Positions 25,937 to 39,200 of a stretch of 64,000 bases of DNA are shown here, piece by piece. The translations under genes and the position numbers were made by a program. Each line of letters begins with the position of its first letter. Positions within the stretch are counted from its first letter, which is position 1. Origin of the DNA: Rachycentron canadum (Eukaryota > Chordata > Actinopteri > Carangiformes > Rachycentridae); NCBI GenBank assembly GCA_038496675.1, contig CM076650.1:8082645-8146644 (forward strand). Direction: 5' to 3'. The notes below the pieces were generated by a model, which searched no databases, was not told the DNA's origin, and worked only from the letters and a program-made list of their open reading frames with translations.

Positions 25937-26298
25937 ACAAAAAAGTGACACCAAACCTGTGTGTGCCAGTTTGTCTGGGATTTTTCTCATTCCTATGAAA
26001 AACCCCCATTACCTACATTTAGCATATGATGCATAGTTTCTGATTATAAAAATGTTGTTTTCTTAACATGGCTTGGATCAGTATCAAGCCCTTTAGGCTG
26101 GAGGCGCCACAGTTACAGCGGGATCATCATCACCCAGGTTTGAGTGCAAAGATGAAAGCAGCATTTCTGTCATTTACCCGAATAAATAGGTTTCTGGGTA
26201 TTATTGTGTGAATTAAAGTCCCATCATGCAACTCCTCGTCTTTTGCCTACCTAGGGCCTTAACGTTAACCCAGGCTTTGAAGACACACAGGTCTGTGG

Positions 26299-26311
26299 CG
26301 GCATCTAGTGG
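26299..26311 (-). promoter_or_regulatory. Weaker CTCF-like motif
   Basis: The minus strand reads CCACTAGATGCCG, one mismatch from the CTCF core, about 370 bases from the stronger site and in the same orientation. Confidence 0.3.
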
Positions 26312-26923
26312 ACAGACAGGTGAATGGCAGCATTTCAAGTCGGGCCAGGTCGCTGATGGGCACCACAATGAAGCTTCACTGCTGAAGCTGGAAATGTTCG
26401 TGGTGAAGTTTCCCGTCAGATTTCCTGCTGTAATAAAACTATATCATTATGTAATTATATAAATCATATCTTCTGTGTTTAGATTTTTTATTTCAAGTGT
26501 TTCAACAATTTAAAACTACCAGATTTTATTTCCTGTAGAGGGGCTTTGAAACTCAATTTAAAGCCTAATGCTGGGGAAATAAAATCTACATAATAAGTCA
26601 AACAGTTGGGTATGGGAACAAATAACGGGGTTCTTTGACTCATGATCCCACGGTATCTCAGCTTTCTGCCCGTGTCCTTGGGGTAAGTGTCAGTAGGTGT
26701 TATTTTAATACTTAAACCACACGAATGAAACATTTTCTTTAACCTCACCAAAAACACGACTGTCTATTTGAACATTTGAACTTTTTCTCTACTGTAAGAA
26801 AGAATGAAACTTTCGGATGTTTGAGAACTGTGAGGGCTTTGGATTTGTTAACCCCATCGATGGGTTTCTCTCTATTTATACTTAGAGAGATGGATCTGCT
26901 GCCTGTTGTGGTGCGGAGAGAGA

Positions 26924-26939
26924 GTGGCACCACCTCCAC

Positions 26940-26988
<49 letters not shown>

Positions 26989-26998
26989 CCACCTCCAC

Positions 26999-27034
<36 letters not shown>
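26924..27034. repeat. 59-bp tandem duplication containing (GA)n microsatellites
   Basis: The unit GTGGCACCACCTCCACCC (26924-26941) followed by an (AG) run recurs at 26983-27000 with another (AG) run to 27034. The whole block is therefore a two-copy minisatellite with expandable dinucleotide cores, ending about 150 bases before the SH3D19 start codon. GAGA runs near promoters can bind GAGA-type factors. Here it is probably in the promoter or 5' UTR. Confidence 0.9.
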
Positions 27035-27036
<2 letters not shown>

Positions 27037-27185
27037 GCTGTGGGCAGGACAGACTAAAACTTCTGCTGCTCAGGACATTGGCCGATGTTATCGACCGAGC
27101 GGACGGATGGAAGAGCAATCGACTGCTCTCAAAAGGTTTATTTGTTTGTTTATTTTTTTTAATTTCCACGTTGTCTTAAAGGCCG

Positions 27186-27267
27186 ATGGCCGAAGCCCGG
27201 CGCGAGGATGAGGACGGGGGGGAGCGCAGAGAGCTGCGGGAGCCGCGCAGCAGAGGCCAGGCAACAG
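27186..27267 (+). CDS. SH3D19: SH3D19 exon 1 (residues 1-27), GC-rich start exon
   Basis: Begins GATGG at the ATG and encodes MAEARREDEDGGERRELREP, a highly charged leader. It ends ACAG|GTCTGT, one base into a codon that the exon at 32737 completes as Asp (DHPERTKPEY). Phase agreement across the 5.5-kb intron and local GC-richness support it. The donor is only moderately good. No upstream in-frame ATG continues into it. Confidence 0.65.
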
Positions 27268-30200
27268 GTCTGTTGTGTTTGGGAATGTGACAGACTGACC
27301 AACACTTCACGGGCTTGCTGATAAAACGCAGGGTCGCTGTGTGGTCTGTGGTTGGTCAGACTTAACTTTGACACTGAATGAGCACATTTGCGTTTTTTGA
27401 GTTCAGGTCAACTTTGATCAACCACTGATCAAACTAGAACTAACTCTCTTCATTTTTACACGACAGTCAGTTAACTTTAAACTTGAACTGTAAAATACAT
27501 CACAGGCAAAAAACAAAAGGGCTAATGTACATTTGATGTTAATCAAATGTACATTAGCCCTTTTGTTTTGTTTTGTTTTGTTTTTTCTCAGTTACACTGA
27601 GTAATGTGATTTAAGTGCAGGTTGATGTGGGTCTGTGTCTGCACTCCTTTAGCTCACACAAATTCAATACTCAACAACTGTTTGATTTTCATGTGTAGAA
27701 ATGAATGGAAACCAATGGGGGTCTGGAACAGTGACTTCATGCATTTCAAAAGCATGAATTAAAATGTGAAGCCAAGTCGGGTTACATTGCAGTTAGGGGA
27801 CTAAAACACCAGGAATGGTCCTTTACTATCACAGGATGTGGAAACCTGACATGAGTCTGTGCAGCCCCTGTGGAAACGACTGGACAAACACACACTTCAA
27901 AACCACCACTCTGCCCTTTTCACACTGATAAATACACTGATCAATTTGTTTTGGGGCAAAGTGAACATAAGAATAAACTAATGCATTTGAACACTTTGTC
28001 TGGTGCTACTTCAGTAGGTACGAAACACTTGCAATCGGGTCTGTTAGCTACCAGACATGAAGTTGACTGGCATGTTCTGGTCTCCTGGATGGAGGTGATG
28101 ATAAATCCCTTTAATCATGTTATATAGGAGACAAGATAGATTATTGTTTTGGTTCCATTCATACCAATAGGTGTTCAAACAATGAGAATTATACACTGTA
28201 CAAGCTTCTATCATTGATACACAACGACTTGATCCATCTCCATTGTAATGAAGTTAAAGGAACTGAAAAATCCTCAGTGCTTCATGAAATGAACGCATCA
28301 TTAACCAGTGATCTTCGATGTCAACATGTGTCATTTGTTGCTGAAACAACTCTCTGGTTCCTTTTATTTTTGGGCTTATGATCAGATTTGTAGTGCTAGT
28401 ACTAACTGTGATTTAATGAACAAACATTAGCTTCTTTTTTTTCTTCTCCATTTTTGCCCACTTGCCTCACATACAAGCAATAAAGCGCTCTTATATCTTA
28501 GGTAGAGTTTCCCTCCATCAAGGGTCACGGGAAGGGAAGGTTCCTCATCAGTGTAGCTCAGTTTCCTTTGTTCCTTGTTTTTTTTTAGCAACACCTGCTG
28601 TGCAAGAACTTATTTCTCAAACTCCACTGTGCCCTACCTAGCTATTTACCACCAGTGGGCTAGCTCAAGCTACCCCACCCACCCAGCCAACCCCTCCCCC
28701 CACCCCACCCCACCCTAACCCCACCTGCTGTCTGGATGGGAATTCCTGTCAGTGTCTCTGTGTCAACCGGCTGCTGTGTCATGAACAAGCTGTTGTCTGT
28801 ACTTGATGTAGTTTTTTTCCCCAACCTGTTCAAAATAATGTTACAATACGATACGTTCCATCATAGGTGGTTTGCATTGGCCCTATTTCACGTAGTTTCC
28901 ACTGTGAATCACTCGTCTGCATTGACAGCATCTAATCTTCTCTGACTAAAGGTCCACATCAGCAGCTGACATTGTGTTACTGTCATGACACCACAATCTG
29001 TCAGCCTTGCTCGGTCTTGCTTTTCAAGTGAGGGCAAATCTGTTTTAACTACTCATCTTTTAGTAACATAGACTCCTGGATTCTAGCTCAAGTGATGACT
29101 TGCATTCAACATATTGACTTAAATGTCAAAACTTTCCCTCAGAAACCCATAAATTCAAAATGTCACGCCAAGTACAATGCAACATGTATAGCTTAGTCAG
29201 CAAAGTCTGAAAACAGCCAAAGTTGGAAACAGACTAAAGTTAAACCTTTTGTCAGACTTTATCTGTCTGTGACCAGGATCTGCTACCTCACTAGTGTTGG
29301 CTGGTGTAGTATGACACAGAGAGGCAGATTGTTTTTCTTCCTTTCCTTTTGTTGCCAGCCATTTCACCAGCTGCTCTGTGACTGCTGCTGCTGTGCTGAG
29401 TAATGTCAGCATGTGTTCAAGTGAGAGCGCGACTGTGAAGGGAAACCAGTCCTGCTGACTTCAGCAGCTCTCTCGTGTATTTGCCTCTTAGTCTGAGGTG
29501 TCGGCGGCCTACAAATACAATATAAATACAATATAGAGATATTCACTGATTTGGAATTTAATTCAGAACTGTATGAGGTTTGTAAAGTAACCGGGCAGGG
29601 TTTTCGATTCCCTCAAACTCAGTTGCTCTCATTTGAATGTTTGAAGGTCTAATGAGTGTTTAATGTAAAGTAATATGATTGAAGTAAATAATTATTAATT
29701 AGTGAAAGAGGTTCAATAAATGTTCTCTCAAATAATCTGTCTTTTTAAATATGACAGTGTTGGTAGATTGGTCAGTTGGTTGATTCCCTTCAGTACCGAC
29801 TGAAACATCTCAACAGTTATTGGATGAATCCTGAACACTATGGCGATCTTGTGATATGTCATCTAGCGCCACCATCAGGTCAAATATTCAATTTGTCCAG
29901 CACCTGCACAATGTGTGACATTCTCATTCACCTCAGCTGAACCTTTAATTGTGATCGTGGTAAACAGTTTATCAGTATCTATATGTCATTGTGAGCATGC
30001 AAGCATCTAGCTCAGCGTGGCTATAAACTCTTTCTCACTTTGATCTGATGTGCTGCTCTCTGAATACTTTGCATGGATGCCACATTCAATTAAGAAAAGC
30101 CTGGCGTGTCCCGTAATGTTTGATTCAAACAGTAGGTATTGATTGTAACATTGATACCATTAAAGTCATTCCAGGGATGAATCACATAGTTTCTTTTGTT

Positions 30201-33200
30201 TTCTGGCTCACATGAAGCTTCTTTACAATGACCTAAATAAATCTGACATAACCTGTCACCTCTGTTGCTCTTGAATGAATGCTTTCCCATAGCTCCTAAT
30301 TTCTCAATATTTTTGTTTTATTTTATTAGAATTTATTTTCTTTGTTTGTTTTTTTAATACTCTGTCTGAAATAATCTTTGATTCATAGCTTTTATTATTT
30401 TAAATTTCCGTGAGCCACATTTGTGCTAACCAGGGTGAAAGGTCACAATTTACTAGGCAAACAAATAGACTGTGACTTCCTGATATCATAATATGTACAA
30501 CATAACTGTGGAGATTAATTTTTAGATTGTACTAGACCCAGTTATAAATGGCACAGATCGACCTTTTCCTATTGTGTAGGAAAAAAAGTCAGTGATGGTT
30601 CAGTGTCGTGTGGCACAACCTCCATTTCCTGAATGACCACATTCCAGTTCATCAGATTGGCCAAATAAACACAGGAGTGCTGGGATATCATAGGGCCCTC
30701 CCTCTCTTTCCTGTTGTCTGTGGGTGTGTGACTGCTAGCTTCAAGATCTCTGAAACATACAGACACTCACTCGGTGTACCAGGAGGGAGGATCTCTCTGC
30801 AAAAAACCCATTAGATTTTGCATTTCGCTCATTAACAGGTAGGAACATTATTGTATGATAAAGAGAAAGATGAGTTGTGTTCAGGGTTGCGGCACATCAC
30901 TTCTTCCAGACTGGCAGACGACACATGTACATGTACAAGGAAGTGATGATATTTTATTTAACATACCTTAGCCTAAAACTTTGTCTGGTAGCTGTTAAAA
31001 GACGTCTCTTTTAGTGAAAGTACTGAAACTCTTTTTGCACATGTTGTTAAAGTGTAACCTGAGGCACAACAGATAACAAGTAACAGGTGTGACAGGTGTA
31101 TCTTGACTGCTAATGAGGTCATGGTTTCAGGCCAGAGGCATTAACAACACTGCTGACACCCACTATTGCCTCTAATATTTTTTTTCTTCCTTAATATTCT
31201 TCAGACAAGTCAGTCTACTCACCAATATGAAAATGATTTAGATTAGATTATTAACATTATTGATCATTCTCCTTAGCCTACATGCTAACTAATGTTCTGT
31301 TTCCCACTTGTTGTTTGATTAATGCATGAACTGTCTCTAAAGGAGAGTATGCAAAACACAGTTAGTCAGGGTACATACTGTTTATTTGTTGTTGTTTTTT
31401 AATAGTGATTTACCTGATACATGTATCACATATCCCTGACAGCAGCCCTTGCTCAATCTGGAGGACGTTGTTGTCCAGCAATCACATTGACACAACTCTA
31501 CACTGTATGTCATCCAGCTACAGTAGAGATCAGTTTATGTGTCTATTGGCTGTTTTTGAACTAGGAGTTGTTAAATGAACATTGATGACGATTAAGAATG
31601 AAGGATAACGCAGCCTTTCTTTTTTATATACAGTAGCTCTATGCAATATGCAAATCATTGTTTCTTTGTATACTCTAATGTAAAATCACCAGCACATTTC
31701 CAGGCTATCAATGTGTTGTTTATTTCTGTATAGACTAACTGGCCCCACTGGTTAGGGTTAGGTTCTTGTATTTCAAGTTTATACAGTCCTGCTGGTAAGT
31801 AGGAGCAATTAGTATTAAGTGTCAAGGCTCAAAGTGAGATGTACCTTTTTGAAAGAAGTAACTGTGCAGATCCATAGACCCTCAGTCTTACTAGGTTCGG
31901 TATGACCACTAGCATATGGTGGCTAATGTTAGCGGATTATCAATAGAGTTTTTTGTGTCTGACATTAATGATTCAGTTTGCTGTTTGCTCACACGTCTCT
32001 TCAGTGTTTTTCATTGTTGTTTTTCATGGCAACAGTCAACACCGATCCGCAACTGTAACAGCGACATTTTAAAATTTTGAATCTCAGCTTTATTTAAAAG
32101 TGCTTACATGTTACAAACATCAGTCTGCAAAGATATAATTTATATATATCCACACAGTGTTAGAAACCCCAAATTTATAGGGCTTATTCATATGAATTTA
32201 AAGTCATTATATGAAATATTTGATTGCAGGTCCTTTGTACTCTATACACATATTTTTAAGTTTAGAATTCTCAAACAGTTGGTACAGTAACCTTCAGGAC
32301 ATTGTTTTGGATAGATGTTGTTTTTCAAATCCAATATTCCTGAGCAATGAGCAAAAACAAATGAGCCATGTCACCATCCTGTTTAACCCACTAGGAATGA
32401 GCAGTGTAATATTTGCCATGAACAATATGAAACAGAAAACAAGACAACATGTCTACAACACTATTTAAAATAAGTTATTGTGGGTGATGTGACAAATCAA
32501 TGAGCAGGACTGTTTTGTGGTAACATTCAATTCTAGTATTTCTTTTCTACATCAGTTTAATGAGGTTTAGTAATTTGTCAGACATGTCATTCACTGGATG
32601 TCTTTTTGTGAACAGCTTATCAGTTAGATTTTCTATAAAATCAAAAGCTTCATGATATATGTCATTATCACAAAAATATCTCTTGTTTTGCTACACATCA
32701 TTTATCAAACTGGTGCCTCTCTGTTTTCCTCTCCAGATCATCCTGAAAGAACCAAGCCAGAGTATTTACACCCCAGGTATGTAGTTAATTCTTGAACTGA
32801 GGTTTTATATATTTGTACCTTGGATCCAGAAGCTACTGTCTGCAGCTGGAAACAAGGCACTATCCCTTTAACAGTCAGAGTCAGATCTGCTGATGATGAG
32901 GTTGTGAATGAACCAAACAATGAACTGATCTGTCCTCAGCGACTAACAGAGAGCAGGTCAACAAGAGGATGAATATGCTTCTTTTTTTTTAGTTGTTTAC
33001 AGACATTTAAAAGAGAGGTCAGGTAACACAGTTTGTTACAGATCACACAGGATGCTTCTGACCTTATAATTTGTGTGTTAATAACTTCACTAATCAGTTA
33101 AATGAACCATGTGGAATCAAGAAGAGGGTGAGGATTGTCAGACTTTCCCCCTGATGATTTATAGCACCCCCCTGCAGTTGGTCCTTAATGAGCAGGATGT

Positions 33201-36200
33201 GTGTTAATGATGAGCCCGCCTCCTGTGTTTACTGTAGCTTTGGTGAAGAGACTGCTGGCACAGATTCGAGCATCACAAAGGGGGACAAGAAAGAAAATCT
33301 TAGTAAGATAATCGTGCTGGAAGGAAGTGACAATGTTAAAGGATTAGAAAATAATGAAGCTACACATTTTAGGAGGAAAACAGCCAGAGGATAACAAAGA
33401 AGAGATTGATTGGTTACCATCTAGAGATGATGATGTGTGGAATAGTTGTTGTTTTAATGGTCATTTACCTTGATGGGGTAACATTTACTGACACCCTGGT
33501 CATGTGAGGTAGGTGGATTTGATCATGAGCAGGATTTTCATGATTGTAAATCCTTCTGATATAAAATGCTGTTATCTTTTTCTTTTTTGATATAAACTTG
33601 TGGCAATAATTCAGTTTGCTTTAACCCACATGAAGTAGTTTTGCCTTTGTTGAATAGTAAGTGAACAAATATTTTCCTGACTAAAGCTGACTTTTGTTCT
33701 TAGCAAACCATGACAATCTGAACGAGGACTTTTATTTTATAGATCATGATTGTATACATCCCTAAAATGTTTCAACATTTCATTTCTACTTATTTCTGCT
33801 CTTCACAGTAATGCTTTTATTTACACATGGTACTTTTATGACTATGTTTACATCTCAGCAATGTACTATATCACAGTATGAACTTGTAGTAGACATTTTA
33901 AAATCTCAATTATAAAAGTAATCTTTTTTGTTTTTCTCATTCTCATACAGCTTTTTTTATTACCTTAAGTATCTTATTTTATTTAGATGTTATGATGTTA
34001 AAATCTTGTGTCTTTGCAAAACTGGCATCAACAATAGAAAAGCAGCTGTGTGGAGAGAGTGTACTGTGTGATACTGGCCAGAGACAAGTGAAGAAATTTC
34101 TCTTTAACAGCTGAGTCATCACAATGGTATGAATCCACTCTTGACAGTGTCCCACACCTCAGTGATAAATGGGTTTGCTGTTCCGCTCTGTTTTTCAGCC
34201 AAGGACCTCTGTCTTCTATACGAGCTGCAATCAAACGAAGTAAGTTTTGCCAAAACTATGCATCAATGCCATGAAATCGGCACAATAAAGCATTTGCTCC
34301 TTAATTATTCCAGTTGAAAGAAAATCTGATTTACAACATGCTTTACAGGGGATTTATATTAAATCTATATGTATAATTCTTATTTTGATCTACACTTAAT
34401 TTAAATGAACAATCTCCATAAATCTGATGACATTATATCTTGCATAAAGTGAATTCTATGTATTTTCAATTGGACATGTAGAAAAGCAGTAGGGTAATGT
34501 CTTATTGTGTGATGTTTATGACTTTTTTCCCCTTTCTTCAGCAAGATCAAACTCTCAGTGTGAACATACCAGAGAGAGAAGGTAATTTAAACTGTCCTTG
34601 TTTACTTCTTCATTGTATTATTCTATTTCATGCCATCTGAAATAGAGCTATCTAATTTGTTGACTGATGCTTAGAAGAACCAAGTGATAAGTGATAAGAA
34701 AAACAAACACTGGATGTGCAGGTGGATTTTGTTCTTATTTTTCAGGTCTTTATGGTGTCTTTGTCTTTCAGGCGACCAGAGATCACCATTGTCTCAGCAG
34801 AACCACTGGCCAGTAACAACTGGTTCCCAGGAACCTCTGTTTTCCCTCCTCAGCCGGGCTGGTCTGCAGGCATCCAGGCTGTCTCCCAGGTAGACTTCAT
34901 CTGACTGAATTCACCTGTCTGTTTTTCATCAATGGGGAAAAAAAAAAATATATATATATATATATGCTATAGTCTGTGAGGAAATAATGTGTGTGCATGT
35001 GTGTGAACAACTCTCTTTTTCATGACTCAGCCCCCACCATCCTATGACCAGGTGATTCAAGAGAAGACCCAAGAAGAGCACATTGTCAAGCCCACTGCAG
35101 CCCCCAGGCGGACTGCCTGCACTGCCACAAGTGCAACACAGACTGATCCTCTGAGGGAAGATACCAACACCACCAACACTGTCTCCTCTTCACCTGAGAA
35201 AAGATCTGCTGGTGAGTATTCTTGTCAGTGGTGGTTTGACTATGTCAACTTTCCCTCTGTTTCAGCTCTACAAATGATGTTTCTTTACATTTAATTCCAG
35301 GTAAAACACCACAAAAACCACCGAGGCCATCACTGCCAAAGCCAGTGGACAGACATCGGCCTACTGAGACTGTCACACCTTCTGATGGGAAAGTGGGAAG
35401 AAACCCTATAGCTGAGGACCAAAGTGGCTCTATATCTGATGTAACACAACACAACCAAGCAGATCCCACTCATACGTGCACCAGATCTGTTACTGTACAC
35501 TGGGATATTCCTGCAAACCCTCTGAAACAACCTGCTGAAACAAGTCCTTCTTCTACGAACTCAGAAGCCAGTCAACGCCCTGTTCCACTTCCTCGAACAA
35601 AATCTAGAAAGCAGGCAACTGTAGAGAAGGTCAAAGTTCAGTCTTTGGTTGAGCTCAGTGAAAATTGTGACAGTGTTCACTCTGATGCAGCAGCAGTATC
35701 CTCAAATAAATATTTAAAGGAATTATTAGAGGTTTTTAGTCCAGAAGATCAGTGTGAGGAGAACGGTGACATTGTTAACCAATCAGACGAAGCCTCTGAA
35801 GGTGAAGATGCTGTTGGCGAGATGAGCACCAACCACGGTCAACGTAATATTCGGGCCAGGATCCAGGCCTTCGAGACCCAGGCCAGCACTGAGGAGGGAA
35901 GTGCGGCCGAACCAGCCAAGCCAGAACCTCGACCAAGAAAGGCCGCCATCAAGCCTCCAGTTGCTGCTAAACCCTCTGTGGCCCTTAAACCTCAGTTTAA
36001 CCCCAGTGCAGAAGATCACTATCAACATGTCTCAACCACAAATGTACTGCCAAACCATACACCAGCCCTGAGACCTCAGGCCCCTGAAAAACCTGTGGGA
36101 CTGTCTATAAAAGAGGAGTTAGAGATTTTACACAGCAAAGGGGCCATCCCAAACAGATCTCGTCCCTCTGTACTGACCCGAGCCAACAGCATTTATGAGG

Positions 36201-39200
36201 AGATACCTTCACCAGTTTCTCCTCTACCTCCAGTGAAGCCTTTGAATGAGCCTCTTAAACCCAACCTAAACATAAACAACCACAACTCGGCCTCCATCAT
36301 CAGCGAGAATGAATATATGAACAGTCAGTCAGGTAAGTAAAAAAAAAGATGAACAGCCAATTATCTGAGCCCAAAGTGTGATTAAGGCCAAGAGTGAAAA
36401 AGAATAACACTACTTGATAATCAAAGTTTTTAAATATTCTTAGTTGATTTCTTTTCATGAGACTGTCAATGCCACTCCCAGTATGGAGCTGGTACCAGGA
36501 GGCAGATAGCTTAGCCAAGCATGGAAAAAAACAGCCAGGCTAGAAAGGCATTTAGAAAGACCTTCACAGCTTTGCTCAGAGGTGCCTGCACCACTGCATT
36601 CAACTGTAAACACAATTCTTTTTTTTTGTTTCTTTTTTTCCCCAGATCACATCCCAGTCAAGCCCCAGAGTAATGTGGACAGCAATGGAAGCTCTTTCTC
36701 CAGACAAAGCGTAGCAAAGAGACCAACCACCATCAGGGTCCCCAGTAAAACTGGATCATGTGAGTCCAGCAAAACTTTACACATGTTGAAATTATGTCTA
36801 ATTTCATTTCATTTTGATGTCATTTTCATTACACATATGCTGCTTTGATTAATATTTGAGTACACGTTCTCAGTATATTATGGTAAAGAAGGGTCTCTTC
36901 TCAGTGTCAGATAATTTTGAGGACAATCCTCCACCTCTCCCTGTCCAGAAGCCTGTAGGCTCCCTAAACACCTCAGTCCAACACAAACAAAGCCCCTTCC
37001 AGGTAAGACCTCCATCAGGCAGTGCAGGTACAGCCTCACCAACTTCACCAACACCAACCTCTGAACATCCCACAGGAGACAAAGCCCTTAACATTAATGT
37101 TACATGTACTACAGCTTTTACTAAAAAACGCTTTTGTGTCTAATTAAAAGGTTTTGGTGGGATCAGTGTGTATCTACTGAAACTATGATGTAGTGCATTT
37201 TTAGGCAAGAAAACCTTTCTCATGTTTGTCAACTAAGGATTTTATCTACTTTTTTCTTCTGTTTTCCACAAACAAATAAACTACTGTAGCCCCATGAACA
37301 CACTGCTTTAAGCTCTGGCTGAATGCTTCATGTTGTTGCGTGGTTACTATGGTTCCTTTCCTGTTGTCTGTCTTGGTGCTAATAAAAAATCTTGTGCAGG
37401 AGTCTCTTCAATCTAAGCCGGAGCCATCGCTACCCCCTCGGTAAGTGAGCAGGGATAAAAAGAAAATTGTCACAAGTGAAGTTTAAAATGTTCTTTGAAA
37501 AGATGCTACTTCACTCACTTTCACGACGGTGTTGCACCTCAGGAGGCACAGTACAACCAGAACCCTTCCACCTCGCCCACCTCCAGCCAAAGCAGGCCCA
37601 GGAAGACCTCCTCCACCCAGCCTTAAGACCACAGGCCGATCCCATTCAGCACCATGGGACTCTTCACCTAAACCCCAGGCACAGAGACCCCACAGGAAAG
37701 GGCCTGTCTTACCTCCAAGGCCCAACCCAGGCCACCGTCTCTACAACAAATACACTGTAAGAGAGATCCCATTGCACATCTGTGTGCTACAACTATGTTG
37801 CAAATACAGCCTATGTATTTGTTTATGTGTTTGTCTATTTTGCTTTCTTCCACAAGCTGGAACTTCCCCATGGAATTTCAGACATGGGATACAACGGGAG
37901 CAACACAGGAGAGCTGTCATTTCAGGTGACTAAACTTGTTTTAATGACTTACATGCTGCCTAAAATAAAAAAGTGGATTCCATCACACATAAAATTACAT
38001 TGTTTAGGCCTCGGGGCAACAGACTGGAATCTCAAACACATTTGTTGGCTTTGTCAATAGAAAAATGAAGTGCTTCTGCTGCTAGAAGAAATAGACCGTA
38101 ACACATTTGAGTGCCAAGTCGGAGACACCAGAGGCAGAGTCCACAAGTCTCGCATAAAAGTAATAACCCCTCTCACCTCAGGCATGTCCCATCCACAGGT
38201 AACTTGTCCTTCTTTCATGAGTAAAAAAATGCATCTCTGACACTTGAGCGTCACTTGCTTCCTTTGTGCCCAGTGAGCTCTGATACGTCAACCTTTCTGT
38301 TGTCTCTCTAAAGGGTTCCGGACCAAGTGCTTCAGGCGGAGACGGTTATGGGCTAAAGGTGCAGGCTGTACATGATTTCATCCCAGGTAACACATCCTTT
38401 TATCATACTAGTACTGACTCAGATTGTGCAATAGTCTAAAATGACAGTTTATTAAAAGGATCATTTGGAATTGAGGGGAAATGCTTTCATTTGCTTCCTT
38501 GGAGAGAATTAGATGAGAAGATTGATGCCACTCCCATGGCTGTGCCAAATCAGCCTAACAGAAATTTTGTCAAATTATTTCAAAGTTTTGTGTAGGTGTG
38601 GATTATTTTTGATACCAATGGACAGCTGATATGTATTTTTCTTCACAAAGAGGGTCCAGGAGAGCTGGGTCTGAGAGCAGGAGACGTTGTGACCATGGTG
38701 GAGAAGGTGGACAATGAGTGGTACAGAGGCACCTGCAGAGGATCAACTGGTTTCTTTCCCATTAATTATGTCAAAGTCCTTGTAAGTCTCAATAGATGAA
38801 AAAGCACTCATCATGAAGGCGTGTAATTTATGTATATCACGGTTAAGGATTCCTTGAAATTTGGAAATTAATTTTCAATTCTCTATATAGTCAGATTCTC
38901 CAAAAACCCTCCCTGACAGGAAACCAAAGCTGCCATCTGCAACAGTCAGGTACATTTTCAACATCTTGAAGTCTTTGCACGGGCCTTAACAGCCTCACCT
39001 GAACTCACCTGATGTTTTGAAATGTTGCTGTGTCTTGTGAAGTGGCCCGCACTGTGTGGCAAGATTTGACTTTGAGGGAGAGCAAAGTGATGAGCTGTCG
39101 TTCTCTGAGGGGGACGTGATCCTGCTGAAGGAGTACGTTGGGCAGGAATGGGCTCGGGGACAGGTCGGCATCTCGACTGGAATCTTCCCTCTAAACTTTG

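Larger units (their letters stand above)
25473..26880. other. Divergent FHIP1A/SH3D19 intergenic interval
   Basis: About 1.4 kb between the two inferred promoters. It contains two CTCF-like motifs (25924-25936 and 26299-26311) and an A run at 25828-25843. No gene was recognised. Confidence 0.5.
27268..32736. other. SH3D19: SH3D19 intron 1 (about 5.5 kb)
   Basis: No coding exon recognised. It contains a 60-bp hairpin (27510-27569), a C-rich tract with quadruplex potential (28691-28722) and a reverse copy of family A (about 29.8 kb). The remainder is ordinary AT-rich intron. Confidence 0.55.

Noticed and set aside
26776..27211. Overlapping open frames with long Arg-Glu repeats near the SH3D19 start
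   Set aside because: They are the translation of (GA)n microsatellites and have no phase-consistent link to downstream exons.
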